In this document: positions 43,101 through 54,592 of the stretch, one piece after another
Layout: each line of letters starts with the position of its first letter
How positions within the stretch are numbered: position 1 is the stretch's first letter
Program-made: the position numbers and the translations under genes
Origin: Musa acuminata AAA Group
Lineage: Eukaryota; Streptophyta; Magnoliopsida; Zingiberales; Musaceae
Assembly (NCBI RefSeq): GCF_036884655.1
Contig: NC_088342.1
Coordinates: 17,413,001-17,477,000 of the forward strand
Direction of reading: 5' to 3'
Length of the DNA: 64,000 nt
The notes under the pieces: generated by a model
Seen by the model: the letters and a program-made list of their open reading frames with translations, nothing else
What the model was told of the DNA's origin: nothing
Database searches by the model: none

Positions 43101-46100
43101 TGCTTTTAATGAGTTATTTTTAATTTAGTTTAATTATTTTTCTTGAAAATTACATGTTTTATGATAAACAAACAAAATGATTTTGAATGCCTTATGAAAT
43201 CATGCTTGATGTTTTAACGATGAAATAACATAATAAAATGTTAGATGTAAATCTAATGCTTGTACACCTAACAAGATTAATTTAAGAAGCAATAATATAT
43301 ATCATGTTGATTTTGTTAGGATCGGAGTGGCACTAAGAGGGGGGGGTGAATTAGTGCAGCGGATTAAAACTTCGGTTTTGATAAATCTTTCGTACGATGA
43401 AAAGCAATATCAATGGAAACGGATTTTAGAAGCTTGATAACTTAGAAACGTATGGAAGCGTAGTAACTAAGTAGAGAAGTTTGCAGTATGTAAATGGCAA
43501 GAGTAGGATGCAAACCAGATAATGCAGCAGTTTTTAAAGTGGTTCGGTCAAAATGACCTACGTCCACTTGCAAAGCCTTCTTCGAAGAGGCTTCCAACTT
43601 CCACTAGCAAATTTCTTGTAGGGGAAGGACTAATACCCCTCTTACAACCTTTACAAGTGGTTCACACTCTTACAATTCTTTTCAACAAGATGGGAGGAGG
43701 TGAACACTTAAGCAATATGAAAAACAAGGCTTGCAAAGACTATTCTAAGGCTCTTAACTCAAACTATTGCTTTTCAAAAGGTTGTTATCTCAGCTGAGAT
43801 TTGAGGGGTATTTATAAGCCTCAAGAGAATTCAAATTTGGGCTCCAAAATTTGAATTCTCTTTGGTTCCCGATGTTGGCGGTGCCACCGCCCAGCCAAGC
43901 GGTGCCACCGCCTGGCTCTCGGGTGCTAGGCGGTGCCATCGCCAAATCTGGCGGTGCCACCACCTACACTATTTCAGCTCACTGGTTGGGCTCCAAAATT
44001 GGCCCAAACCAGTCCGAACTAGAGCCCAATTGGCCCCTACTTGGTTTATAGGATTAACACCTAATCCTAACCCTAAGTAACATGCTAACTATGAATTTAA
44101 AGACATTTTCTAAGCTATTACAAAGTCCGTAAGTCAAGACTTCTTCCGGCGAGCTTCCGGCGAACTTCCGACGGTCTTCTGATAAACTCTCGGAAACCAT
44201 TCTGCGGACTCCCGGCAAGCTCCTAGACTTCACAATTTGATCTTGGCGAGTTCCAATGAGCTTCTTTGGCAAGCTCCGATCTTTCTCGGTGAGCTCCGCG
44301 AACTTCTAACGAACCTTCCTGCGAGCTTCTGAAAAACCCTTCGGCAAGCTCCCTACTCATTCTCGACTAGTTCCGGCAGCATTCCCGACGAACCTTCGGA
44401 CTTCCGTCGAACTCTCGAACTCGCAACAAATCCTTCGCGCTTGACTCCGACACTTTGTTTCGCTTTATGTCTTCATCGTTATCATAGTTAATCCTGCACA
44501 CACAAGCCAAAACTCTACTCCGATCTAGACAATTATTACAACGTGAATTGACATTCTATTGCCCGGCACGTCATTGGTTGGCGCTTCGTCCGATTCTTCA
44601 GCATATTATCCTCTCTTGTGGCTTGTTGCCCAATTGGCGGTTGACCTTCACAACCCTGATATCCTTGGCGCAATTTCGCTCTTGGCCCGATGCCCAACGT
44701 CCGAAGCCTTCTGCCATCCAATATCCTAACGTGATCTCCTTCGGCGCAACGTCAATTCCTCCTGCGTTAACTGTCTAATCCTGATCGAGTAGACCTGCAT
44801 CACTCAAAATGCAGTTAAGCATCTAAACACAATCAATTAGTTTCATCATCAAAATCTGAGATTCAACATATTTCCATATTGTTTCTCGATTTTGATTAGA
44901 GATGCTCTATGATTTATGAAACCATGTTTGATGATAATGCTTAATGAGTTTATGTTTCGAAATTATGCATGATGATTCTTATGATTTATGGATTATCGAT
45001 TATTACCGTAATGAAAGTTGCTTTTTCGGTTTTAAAAAAGATACATGTCTTGATTTAGCATAAATGACAAAGGCATGCTTATATGAAATAATGTAAGTAT
45101 CATGCTTGACGATTTTTTATTTAATTAAGCATGATGATTTGAAGAAATGATGATTTGATCTTGATGACTTTCATAATGAGATTTGCTCTTTCGATTTTAA
45201 ACTATGATGTATGTTTTCATACGAAAAACTTGATCATGCTTATATTAAATCAATCACACAAATTAAAACTAAAGAAGTTTAGATATCTTTAAGAATCATT
45301 CAACGTTATGTTCAAGGAAACCATGCTTGATGTCTTAATGAAAATGTAATAATGATTTGAAAGCATGGTAAATAAGTTTATATTTCAAACTTATGCATGA
45401 TAATTTTTGTGATCTTTTGAAAGTTCTATTTTGGTATTCATGAATTGATTATAACTTGAAAGATTTATTATGAATCAAGATTTTTTATTAATCATTCTCC
45501 TACGATTCTACTTGTTATTTTCTTAAGAGGAGATTTTCTAAATGAATCTTGATTTTTCTTGTGAGTTCTGGGATTTATTACTTAAGATTTTTTTTTTTTA
45601 GGAACTTTTCTTTGTACACCTATGATTTTTATTCTTGGTATTTTATTTAAAGAAGAGATTTACTATATGAATCATGTCTTTTAGTATTCAAGTGGTCTTA
45701 TCTTTCATGACATGATTTCTTTATATTTATGGCTTGTATGCCTTAAAATGATTTGGAATGATGCATGTAACACTATGATTTTTCACTTAGATAAAAATGC
45801 ATGCAACACTATGGTTTTTTTTTATTATGTCAAAATCAATATTTATCATTTTCTGAAATGATACTCTAGAATGATGATTTGGAATCATGCATGTAATGAT
45901 GATTTTATATTTTATATACATGATGATTTGGTATTATGCATGCAATACTTCAACCTATGATAATGATGCATGCAATGATGAAATATTCATGATGAAATTG
46001 TTTTGATATTCATGACTTGATTTTTTATTTTTGTTATTTACCTTTGTTATGATTTGGAAATTATTGTAAAGGGAAAATAATTACAACATTGTATTCTTCC

Positions 46101-46759
46101 CTTCTTTTTTCCAATGACAAAGGGGGAGAAAGAATTGCTAGTGTAAACATCTCAAAAGAGAAAGATTTGCTAGCTTGCACAATTCAAAGAAGATGTAAAA
46201 ATATGCTAGAGAAGTAAAGAATGCTAACTTGCTTATTTCAAGAAGCAAAACTTGCAACTTGAAAAAGGAAGCAAGAATCACTAGCTTGCACACTTCAACC
46301 AGAAAGCTATCTTGCATTTGCTTTCGATGTATTGCTAGCTTACACTTTAAAATGATGAAAATTTTTTTTTGCTAGACTGTATGTTGTAGAACTTGCTATC
46401 ATACTACCTTGTATACCTAAAACTTAATAGCTTGCATGATGTAGCAATTGCTAAATTTGTTAGCTTGCATGATGATAAAACTTGAGACTAGATTTATAAT
46501 GCAATGATTTGATCTTGTATATCTAAACACTAAAAAGTTACACTTCTCCTTTTTGTTGATGACAAAGGGGGAGAAGTATAATCATGTTATGCATGATGAC
46601 GTGTTACAAATATTCATGATGAAATTTGTAATGACTTGAATTCAGCTTGAACTCAAGGTTCTATCAATATGGCATATTGATAGGGGGAGTTTGTTTAAAC
46701 TCCTAGAGTTAAGATTAACTCCGTCATCAATTGGTTGTCATCATCCAAAAGGAGGAGAT
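43101..46759 (+). other. E5 AT-rich spacer (split by solo LTR 43314-44868)
   Basis: The first 200 bases match E3 just after gag (TGAGTTATTTTTAATTTAG...). The rest shares the E3 layout: ATGATGCATG-type DNA, then a 'gcttgca ... caagaagcaa' repeat zone (about 46,130-46,500). Polypurine tracts lie near 46,124, 46,564, 46,683 and, adjoining the 3' LTR, AAAAGGAGGAGAT at 46,747-46,759. No gene is seen. Confidence 0.8.
43314..44868 (-). mobile_element. Solo LTR (reverse) in the E5 spacer
   Basis: It starts TGTTAGGATC and ends GATTCAACA, the reverse of the family LTR. GATTT (43309-43313) and TATTT (44869-44873) flank it. In E3 the uninterrupted site reads GATTTCCATATTG, confirming GATTT as the target and one mutation in the right copy. 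It is 1,555 bp, of the module A subtype, with a palindrome array at about 43,870-43,970 and a reverse TATA box near 43,810. Confidence 0.92.
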
Positions 46760-47785
46760 TGTTGAATCTCAAATTTTGATGATGAAAACAAATGATAAGT
46801 GTTTATGATTTTATTTGCATTTTGAGTGACGTAGGATGCTTCAATCAAGATGAGATAATTAAAGTAGGAAGAATGATGTTGGGCCAGAGGAAAACATGTT
46901 AGAAGATTGGACGTCTAGTTGGAGGATCGGATGACGTATCGATAGAATGCTTCGGGCCATGGATTCAGGCATCGAGCCAAGAAGAGCAGATATTGCACTA
47001 AGGATATCGGAGTTGCAGAGGTCAACTGGCTAATTGGACAATAGGCCGCAAGAGAAGATGATGCACCGAAAAATCAGACGAAGCATCGATAGACTAATGA
47101 CATGCCAAACAATATGATTCATGCTTAGTAATAATTGTCTAGATCGAAGTGTGTTTTTATATGATTAGGATTAACTATGATAGCAAGGCACAAAGGAAAA
47201 TGAAGTCCCGGAGTCAAGGACGTGATTTCATTGGGAATTCGAGAGTTCGTCGGAAGTCCAGACATTCGTCGAAAGTTCTGCAGGAACCAGCCAAGAAGTC
47301 CAGGAGCTTGCCAGAAGAAGCTCATCAGAACTCACCAAGAAGATCATCGTGAAGTCCAAGATCTTGCTGGATGTCTGTTGGAACATTGTCGGGAGATCGT
47401 CGGAAGTTCGCCGGAAGATTGCCGAAAGCTCGCTAGAAGAAATCAAGACCTAGGGACTTGTTTAGCTTAAGTATGCCTTAGATTTCGTAGTTAGCATGTA
47501 ATTGGGATTAGATTTGGGCCAAACCAATTAGGGGCCAGTTGAGCCCATGTAAGGACTATGTTGGGCCCAATAAAAAGCCCAAACAGTGACCCAAGAGGTG
47601 ACACCATTGTGGCACAATCTCTGAGATTGTGTCAAGCAGTGGAACTGTTAGTCTGGGCGGTTGTACCACCCTTGGCAGGATGCCAGGATATGGCATTACC
47701 AGTCTGGGCGGTGGTACTGACCAGTGGCCCAGTGCTAGGCAATGGTACCACCAGACTGGGCGGTGGTACCGCCCAGTGCAGTGTC
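46760..47785 (+). repeat. E5 3' LTR, first piece
   Basis: It starts TGTTGAATCT directly after a polypurine tract, contains module A and the GTCGGAAG module, and stops in the palindrome array at GTGTC (47781-47785), where E4 is inserted. Confidence 0.88.
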
Positions 47786-48658
47786 TGTTGAATCTCGGAT
47801 TTTGATGATGAAGTCAATAGTCATTTGTTATCTAAGCTATATGTTGAGATAAGTGTGCAGGATTAACTACGATGAAAATAAGATATGCTGCAGGAGTTGC
47901 GCCGGAGTCAAGACAATGATCACGTTGGGAGTTCGCGAGTTCGACGGAAGTTCGGACAATCGTCGGAGGTTCTGCGGGAACAAATCCGAGAAGTCCATGA
48001 GCTAGCCAAAGAAGCTCATCGAAACTCGCCAAGTGGATCGTCGCAAGTCCAGGAGTTTGCCGGAAGTCCGCAGGAGCATCACCGAGGGTTCATCGGATGA
48101 TCGACGGAAGTTCGCCGGAAGCTCGCCGGAAGAAGCGATTGACACACCGGAGCAAGTTGTAGTAAATGTCTTAGGAAATATCGTAGTTAGCACAATGATT
48201 AAGCTAGAAATGGGAGGTGATCCCATTAACTTAATCTTGGGGCAATTGGGCCCCAGAAAAACCCAAATTGGGCCGAATGGATCAACCCATTCGGACCCTG
48301 ATTTCTGCCAGGCGATTGAACCGCCCAAGCCAAGCGGTGGCACCACCTGGGCTCAGTCTCCGAGCGAGACTGGGTGGTGCAACCACCCCTGACAGGAGGT
48401 GGCACCGCTTGGACTCGGTCTCCGAGCTCTGGCTGAGCGGTGCAACCGCCTCAATCAGCAGGTGGCACCACCTGAGCTTAGTCTTGGAGCTCTAGCAGGA
48501 GGTGCAATCGCCCCTGACAGGAGGTGGCACCGCCTAGAGGCTCAGTCTTCGAGCTCTGCTAGGCGGTGCAAGCGCCTCGGTCAGGCGGTGCAACCGTCAG
48601 ATCCCGGAATTCCGGGAATTGACAGTTTTGAGCTCCAAATTCAAACTGGGTTAGAGCC

Positions 48659-48666
48659 TATAAATA
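48659..48666 (+). promoter_or_regulatory. TATA box of E4 5' LTR
   Basis: TATAAATA follows GAGCC, below the palindrome array. The 3' LTR has the same box at 55466-55473. Confidence 0.8.
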
Positions 48667-48949
48667 CCCCACCCTTTCAGCACTGAAAGGGCACCCAGAA
48701 ATCATCGAAATTCTGATTTTATTTTATGATTTTTAGAGCTCAAAAGTGTTGTATGAGTTCAAAGTTCTTCTTCCTCTTTTCTTCCAAGTTCTAATCTGTT
48801 AAGAGAGGAAAGGAAATTCTGTAAGGGTTGTCTCCTAAGCCCGTCAAAAGGAGTGAAACTGTAAAAGGGTGGTTGGCCTTCACCTATTGAAGGAAGGCCT
48901 CTAGTTGACGTCGGTGACCTCGTCGGTGGAGGAAGCCAAAAGTGGAGTA

Positions 48950-48963
48950 GGTCAAGATTGACC
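48950..48963 (+). promoter_or_regulatory. Inverted W-box pair in E4 LTR
   Basis: GGTCAAGATTGACC presents TTGACC on both strands, two bases apart. TTGAC(C/T) is the known WRKY transcription factor site. Most LTRs here keep a weaker form (GGTCACTTGACC or GGTCATTTGACC) at this position in the R/U5 region. A regulatory role is inference. Confidence 0.45.
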
Positions 48964-49483
48964 GAACCACTCTAAATCTCAGTTTGCATTTACTTTGAGC
49001 ATATTATCTTTACTGCAAACCTCCTCAAAAGCTTACTACTTTCTGTGCATATACGATTGGGTTTCAAGCTTTGCACTTTCCAAATCGGCGTTTAGACGTA
49101 AATTAGTTTTATGGTACGATCATCATATTTCAGTTTGCGCTTACATTTTGATTTATATCATAACTATAAACTGCCTTTATATCCTTGCTTTAACTGCATC
49201 TCGCTTAATCAAGTGATTTACGAATCAGCATTTAGACGTAAATCAGTTTTTTCGTACAAATATCATATTTCAGTTTGAGCCTACTATCTGATTTGAACCA
49301 TAACTGCAAACTGCATTTGTATCTTTGCTGCATCTCGCTTAATCAAAAGTTAAAGTGGTTTACGAATCGATTTTTTTACTGAAATCACTTTTATCGAACG
49401 AACGTTTTTTTTTAATCGTAGAAGGTTTTCCGTTGCACTAATTCACCCCCCCCCCCGCTTTTAGTGCTTTTGATCCTAACAAT

Positions 49484-49495
49484 TGGTATCAGAGC
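49484..49495 (+). promoter_or_regulatory. Primer binding site of E4
   Basis: The exact TGGTATCAGAGC for initiator tRNA-Met lies two bases after the LTR. Confidence 0.95.
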
Positions 49496-49531
49496 GGGGT
49501 TAACTCTCAAACGGATTAAAACCCAAGAGAG

Positions 49532-51069
49532 ATGGCATACGCCGGAAACCAAGAGGGCCATTCTATTACACGTCTACCCATGTTCAATGGGACGGACTAC
49601 ACCTATTGGAAGACCCGAATGAGGATCTTTCTTATTTTATGGATTTTGAACTTTGGAATCTTGTCGAAAATGGATTTTCGAAGTCTTCTCTTCCAATGAT
49701 CGATTGGAATGAATTGGAGAAGAAGGCTTTCGCTCTTAATGCAAAGGCTATGAATGCCTTATTTTGTGCACTTGATAAAAACGAGTTCAACCGTGTTTCG
49801 GTTTGTGAAACCGCATTTGATATTTAGCACACATTCGAAGTGACTCACGAAGGCACAAGTAGAGTGAAAGAGTCAAAAATCAATCTTTTGTTACATTCTT
49901 TCGAACTTTTCCAGATGAAACCGAGTGAAACTATTGGCGACATGTTTACCCGTTTCACGGATGTCGTCAACGGTCTAAAAGGACTCGGAAAAAGTTTTTC
50001 GGATTTTGAGCTCGTAAATAAGATTCTAAGATCCCTTCCTAAGAGTTGGGATCCTAAAGTCACTTCTATTCAAGAGGCGAAAGATCTAAACAACTTCCCT
50101 CTTGAAGAACTAATCGGGTCATTAATGCCCTACGAGATGACTTGCAAAGCTCATGAAGAGCAAGAAGACATCCTTCCAAAAAACAGGAAGGATATGGCAC
50201 TCAGAACTTTAGAAGACCACTTGAGAGAAAACTCTAGTGATGAGGACTATGACGATGACATGGCACTTCTAACAAGAAAATTTAAAAAATTCATTAAAAG
50301 AAACAAGTTTAAGAATGACACAAAAAATAAACTTGAACCCAAGAAGGACCAAGTTATTTGCTACGAGTGCAAGAAGTTGGGACACTATAAGAGTGATTGT
50401 CCCCAAGTCAAGAAGAGAACATCAAAGAAGAAGGCGCTCAAAGCAACGTGGGATGACTCGAGCCCGTCCGAAGAAGAGGAGTCCAACACCGAGCAAGTTG
50501 CTCATTATGCCTTAATGGCCATCGGAGAGGAGGTAACGAATTTAATAGATGTAGATTTATCATTTGATGAATTATTAAATGCCTTCCATGACTTATTTGA
50601 TGAATGCAAGATTATTAGTAGAAAATACAAATTGCTAAAAAAGGAGCATGATAGTCTTACCTATAATTTCGATAAGTTAAAAATTGAATATCATGATAGT
50701 TTAGGTTCATGCATAAAATGCTATGATCTAGAAACTCTCCAAAAGGAAAACTTGCTACTTAAGGACACCTTGAAGAAATTCGAGGTTGGTAGCAAGTCCT
50801 TGAACATGATCCGTGCAAACAAGGGTCACGTTCCCAAAAGAAGTGGAATCAGATTTGTGAGAAGTCCTCACCAAAATCCAACCACCTTCATAAAAGGCCC
50901 CATCTTACATGTTCGACACCAAAGCAAATGCAACTTTTGTTGCAAACTTGGACACAAAACGCATTATTGTTCATTCATGAAAATTAGTCCGAACAGATTA
51001 ATTTGGGTTCCTAAAGGAACCATGATAAATTCTATGCAACATGATAAAAAATGTAGATCTATTTTTTAG
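49532..51069 (+). pseudogene. E4 gag, nearly full length
   Basis: The ATG at 49532 opens MAYAGNQEGHSITRLPMFNG. A small deletion near 49,635 shifts the frame (FLILWILN where relatives read FLISMDFELW), and TAG replaces TGG at 49,828. From 49840 the frame is open for 409 codons. It contains THEGTSRVKESKINLLLHSF, the first knuckle CYECKKLGHYKSDC, an acidic linker with DLFDECKIISRKYKLLKKEH (probable coiled coil), and the second knuckle CNFCCKLGHKTHYC near the C-terminus. The usual ending ...PFL then stop lies slightly beyond, at about 51,112. It is the best example of the two-knuckle Gag of this family. Confidence 0.88.
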
Positions 51070-51988
51070 GCACCCAAAAGCAAATGGGTACCTAAAGATC
51101 ATCCTTTCTTGTAAAGACATAAAACATCATAAGCTGGGAGCAAGAAATAATATCCTGCTCTTTGGATTCTCGATATTCATGACCCGAGATCCAAAAAGAA
51201 CTCGCGATGCTCTCTAGCCTAAATAACAGAAGAGGATTAGAAAATTAAAACTACAAATGCGATATAGATACAATCCTATTTGATCCCTCAGAATTGGAAA
51301 CCTATGATTCTCACTTCACATATCCTCTGGATTTTCGAACCCATTGATGTCATCCGTTCGTTACTTTCGAATCCAACTATATCATGAACTTACTAAGTTT
51401 GCCATGAACTTGTAAGGCTTACCAACTTGAACAATCTGTCACAAACATGTGCACGACATTTAGAGTATGCATGTCACAAGATCTATCTTGATCATGCAAA
51501 ATTTCTTATCTTACAATGAAAATTCTTACGTAATTACGTAAGTAAAGTTGATTGCTCTAAATGAAAATTCTTCTTAAGTCAAAAACATTCAAATCAGATC
51601 ACACTACAGTCAGAACAAGTGCTCACCACCTACAAGCGGTGGCACCGCCCCAACTGGAGGTAGCAACTCCGGCTGTCACGTGTTGCAAGCGATTGCACCG
51701 CCCCAGCCAGCGGTGCAACCGCCCGTAATTCTGCCTCTTTTTAACCCGAGCTAGGGCTGGCGGTGGAACCGACCCCAACTCACTCCCTTCCCCTCTTTAC
51801 TCTTCCAAAGCTTCACCACCTCCATTTCACCCCTCATAGCATCCCAAATACTCCTAATTTTGAAGCAAAAGATCAACAATCTCTCCTTCTATTGAAGATC
51901 TCACTAAGGTATTCTCTAAGAACCCCTTAAATTCTATTTTTGATTCATTTACTCTTGCTCATTACTATCCTCTTAAATAGCAGTAGTT
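51070..51988 (+). other. E4: degraded protease start and captured upstream segment
   Basis: After gag, a faint trace of the protease start remains to about 51,240 (near 51,155-51,192 the DNA resembles the [13 protein letters not shown] coding region but is out of frame). From there to 51,988 the sequence is unrelated to pol. It contains a GC-rich patch with units such as GCGGTGGCACCGCCCC (51,635-51,780), like the LTR arrays, and then a pyrimidine-rich stretch (about 51,775-51,850) like a plant mRNA leader. No other gene is seen. Confidence 0.7.
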
Positions 51989-53098
51989 ATGGGGTCTAGA
52001 AGATCCTCAAGGGACAAAGGGAAGAGGAGATTAGTGGAAGATTTTGATCTTACCCTTTTCGATTCAAAATATCATGCTGAAAAGTTTTCCTCTTTCGAAC
52101 TTAGGAGTGTCAATAAGGGAAAACATGTAGATTTAAATGAACTAAGAGACTTAGAGACAATCCAATGGTTTGCAAACTTAGATCTACTCCCTATTTTACA
52201 AATTAGTGAACCCATCTATCCAAGACTTGTTAGACTGTTTTACAACAATATACAAGTAGATAAAGAAGAACGAATGTCTACCTATCTCTTAGGACAACAC
52301 ATCTCCATTACGGATAAATTCATTTGCGACATGATAGGCATTCCCCTAAAAAATAGAGGACTTTATTTTAGAGGATCATGGGATGATGAAACTGTTGGGA
52401 CAACATATGTTGAAGCCTTAGGAACAATTTTCGCCAATCCCAACTTAGCATTTGTTCCTAAAAGTTGTGAACATCTACTACCACTAAACACTAAGGTACT
52501 TCATCATATCCTAACTAGCATCATTCTCCCTAAACAATACCATCATGATGAAGTAAGCCAAATAGAATTAGGAACTATGTATTGGATCATGAAAGGACAT
52601 GACATCTGTCTTGATTATCTTATCTAACAAAACATGTTAGAACTATCTAAGAAATATATGATGCTTCCATATGGTGGTATAATCACTAGAATACTGAAAG
52701 CATACGATATTCCAATACCACCGGAAGAAGAAGTAATAAAAGTAGATAGGTTTAGCATAATAAATAAAAATCTACTTCACCGATTAAGATGTGTTTATAG
52801 AAACGGTAACTGGGTTAGAATGCCTAGAAGAACTGATCCCCCCCAACCTGAACCGGAACCGGAAACACCAGTCTTTAGGGGTACTCAATCTCCTCCGATC
52901 TGTCCCTTTGAGGAAACACATTCATTTGAGCAAGCTATTGCATCATCTATCGAAGATATTGGGATTCGGATGGACCAATTTGAACAAAGACAAGAACCGC
53001 TTGAACATCGATAAGATCAAATCCTATCTGAGCTGCAGCAAATTCATCGACAATTTGACTCTTTATTTAGGCACTTTAATTTTCCACCTCCTGAATGA
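51989..53098 (+). pseudogene. Captured ORF, putative plant transposon protein family, two in-frame stops
   Basis: From the ATG at 51989 one frame runs 369 codons to TGA at 53096-53098, broken only by TAA at 52625-52627 and TAA at 53012-53014. Either could come from CAA by one C-to-T change. The N-terminus is basic (MGSRRSSRDKGKRR). The centre has YPRLVRLFYNNIQ and LLGQHISITDKFICDMIGIP, the pattern (LVRxFYxNL ... G..I.....I...LGIP) of plant proteins annotated as 'putative plant transposon protein' (Transposase_32-like). That recognition is from memory and unverified. A proline/glutamate-rich stretch (about residues 288-296) precedes a Q-rich, probably coiled-coil C-terminus ending FPPPE. Its molecular function is unknown. 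It sits exactly where integrase and RT should be. Confidence 0.72.
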
Positions 53099-53369
53099 GC
53101 TTGTATGTGAACACAATCACCTATTGTTATTTAAACTCTTTATGTTACTCACCATGATGCCCTTTGCCTTGATCCTTGATATGGTTACCTGATGTATTTA
53201 TTTGTGAGCATATACAGAGTTACAAATATCTCTCATTGTTTAATCTCGTTATTCACTATCAGATTTTACATTGAAACTAAATGTTTTTATAACTACTTTG
53301 AAAACCTTGTGCTTGGTTTCCATGATAAATATGATTTGAGAAAATGATATACCAATGTAGTTGATGAGT

Positions 53370-53505
53370 CATTACATTGTCATGATATTATTATTGCCAT
53401 AACACTAAACATCAACTAGCTGATATGTTTACAAAACCTCTAAGTGAAGAACAATTTGATTTCATAAGAAGAGAATTAGGAATGTTGATGTGTCCGAATA
53501 CATAA
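53370..53505 (+). pseudogene. E4 RNase H C-terminal remnant
   Basis: The last ~45 codons of pol survive: KHQLADMFTKPLSEEQFDF, then RRELGMLMCPNT and TAA at 53503-53505. These align with the pol ends of X, E2 and M1, which shows that pol was lost by internal replacement and not by 3' truncation. Between 53,099 and about 53,370 lies AT-rich DNA of unknown origin, possibly the 3' flank of the captured segment. Confidence 0.87.
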
Positions 53506-54592
53506 ACTTGTTGAAATTATTTTTCGGACTTTATTGATTGATTGATCAATTTCACTTAATTGCTATGATGATTTTACACAATTACATGTTAGAAATTATG
53601 TGTATAAAAATTTCTATGATGATAAGCATGTTTTGTCTTCATGATCATATTTGAAAATCAATAGCACAGTCTCGTCCGAATGCATGAAAGTCTTAATTTT
53701 GTTTTTGGATTCTCTTAAAAATCAGAGTTTCTCGATACATTATCTTCTTCCAGACATAATAAAGCATACGTCATAACGAGTTTAATTCTCATCATTGTTG
53801 ACATACATCTCTCATACACCTATGTGAAGAATATTCTTTAAAGAAATGGATTTAATAAACTGATTCCTGATTATATGAATGATAGTGTTTTTACTAACAA
53901 GGATTCGTTTCTAATACATATCTTGATCCTTGTGAAAATGAAGCAAGATTTAATCTATCATCAATTTTAACTTCATTTAAAGTAAACTCACAAATATATG
54001 GTGGAGATGCGGGATAAAAACAGAATTGATATCTCCATGTCATGGTTGCATAATTGACTCACTATTGAAAATGACATGAACCTAGTAAAGGCATCACACT
54101 TATGCTCAAAATTCGCTTATATTATTCTCCTGGTATCACAATTACCATGATTTTTGTTGATGACAAAGGGGGAGAAATTTATGAGTATTAATGTTATGCT
54201 TGCATCACCAAGAGATATATGAATTGATGCTATGATTGTTATAATTTGCATTATGCCTTGTTTGTATATGTAATGATATCAAAATCTTACTTCGCAGTTT
54301 AAATGTTGATATCTTACAATATGATGAATTGCTACTATTACCATCATTCAAACTTGTAATGTAAAATTTGAAAATGAATGTCAAGCCTTGACATCATCTT
54401 CAAAGAGATACATCATGATGGGAATCATGATGGGAGTATTGATAAGTTTAAATGATTTTAACTTATCAATATGCCTCTTGAATTCAAAGGTTTTGAATTC
54501 AAGAATGACATATCTCAAGTATGGCATATAGACAGGGGGAGTTAAGGTTAACTCCATTATCAATTGATTGTCATCATCAAAAAGGTGGAGAT
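53506..54592 (+). other. E4 3' spacer with polypurine tracts
   Basis: AT-rich and without a gene. TTGTTGATGACAAAGGGGGAGA lies at about 54,154-54,175, ACAGGGGGAG near 54,532, and AAAAAGGTGGAGAT (one base off the usual) directly precedes the 3' LTR. Confidence 0.83.

Larger units (their letters stand above)
47786..49481 (+). repeat. E4 5' LTR
   Basis: The 1,696-bp LTR lacks module A. It has a palindrome array at about 48,305-48,600, TATAAATA at 48659-48666, GGTCAAGATTGACC at 48950-48963, and in U5 a ~140-bp tandem duplication (about 49,082-49,365). It ends GATCCTAACA. Confidence 0.92.

Noticed and set aside
51989..53098. The E4 captured frame as the SIRE envelope-like gene
   Set aside because: The SIRE envelope-like frame lies after RNase H. 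This frame lies before the RNase H end, and no signal peptide or membrane segment is visible.
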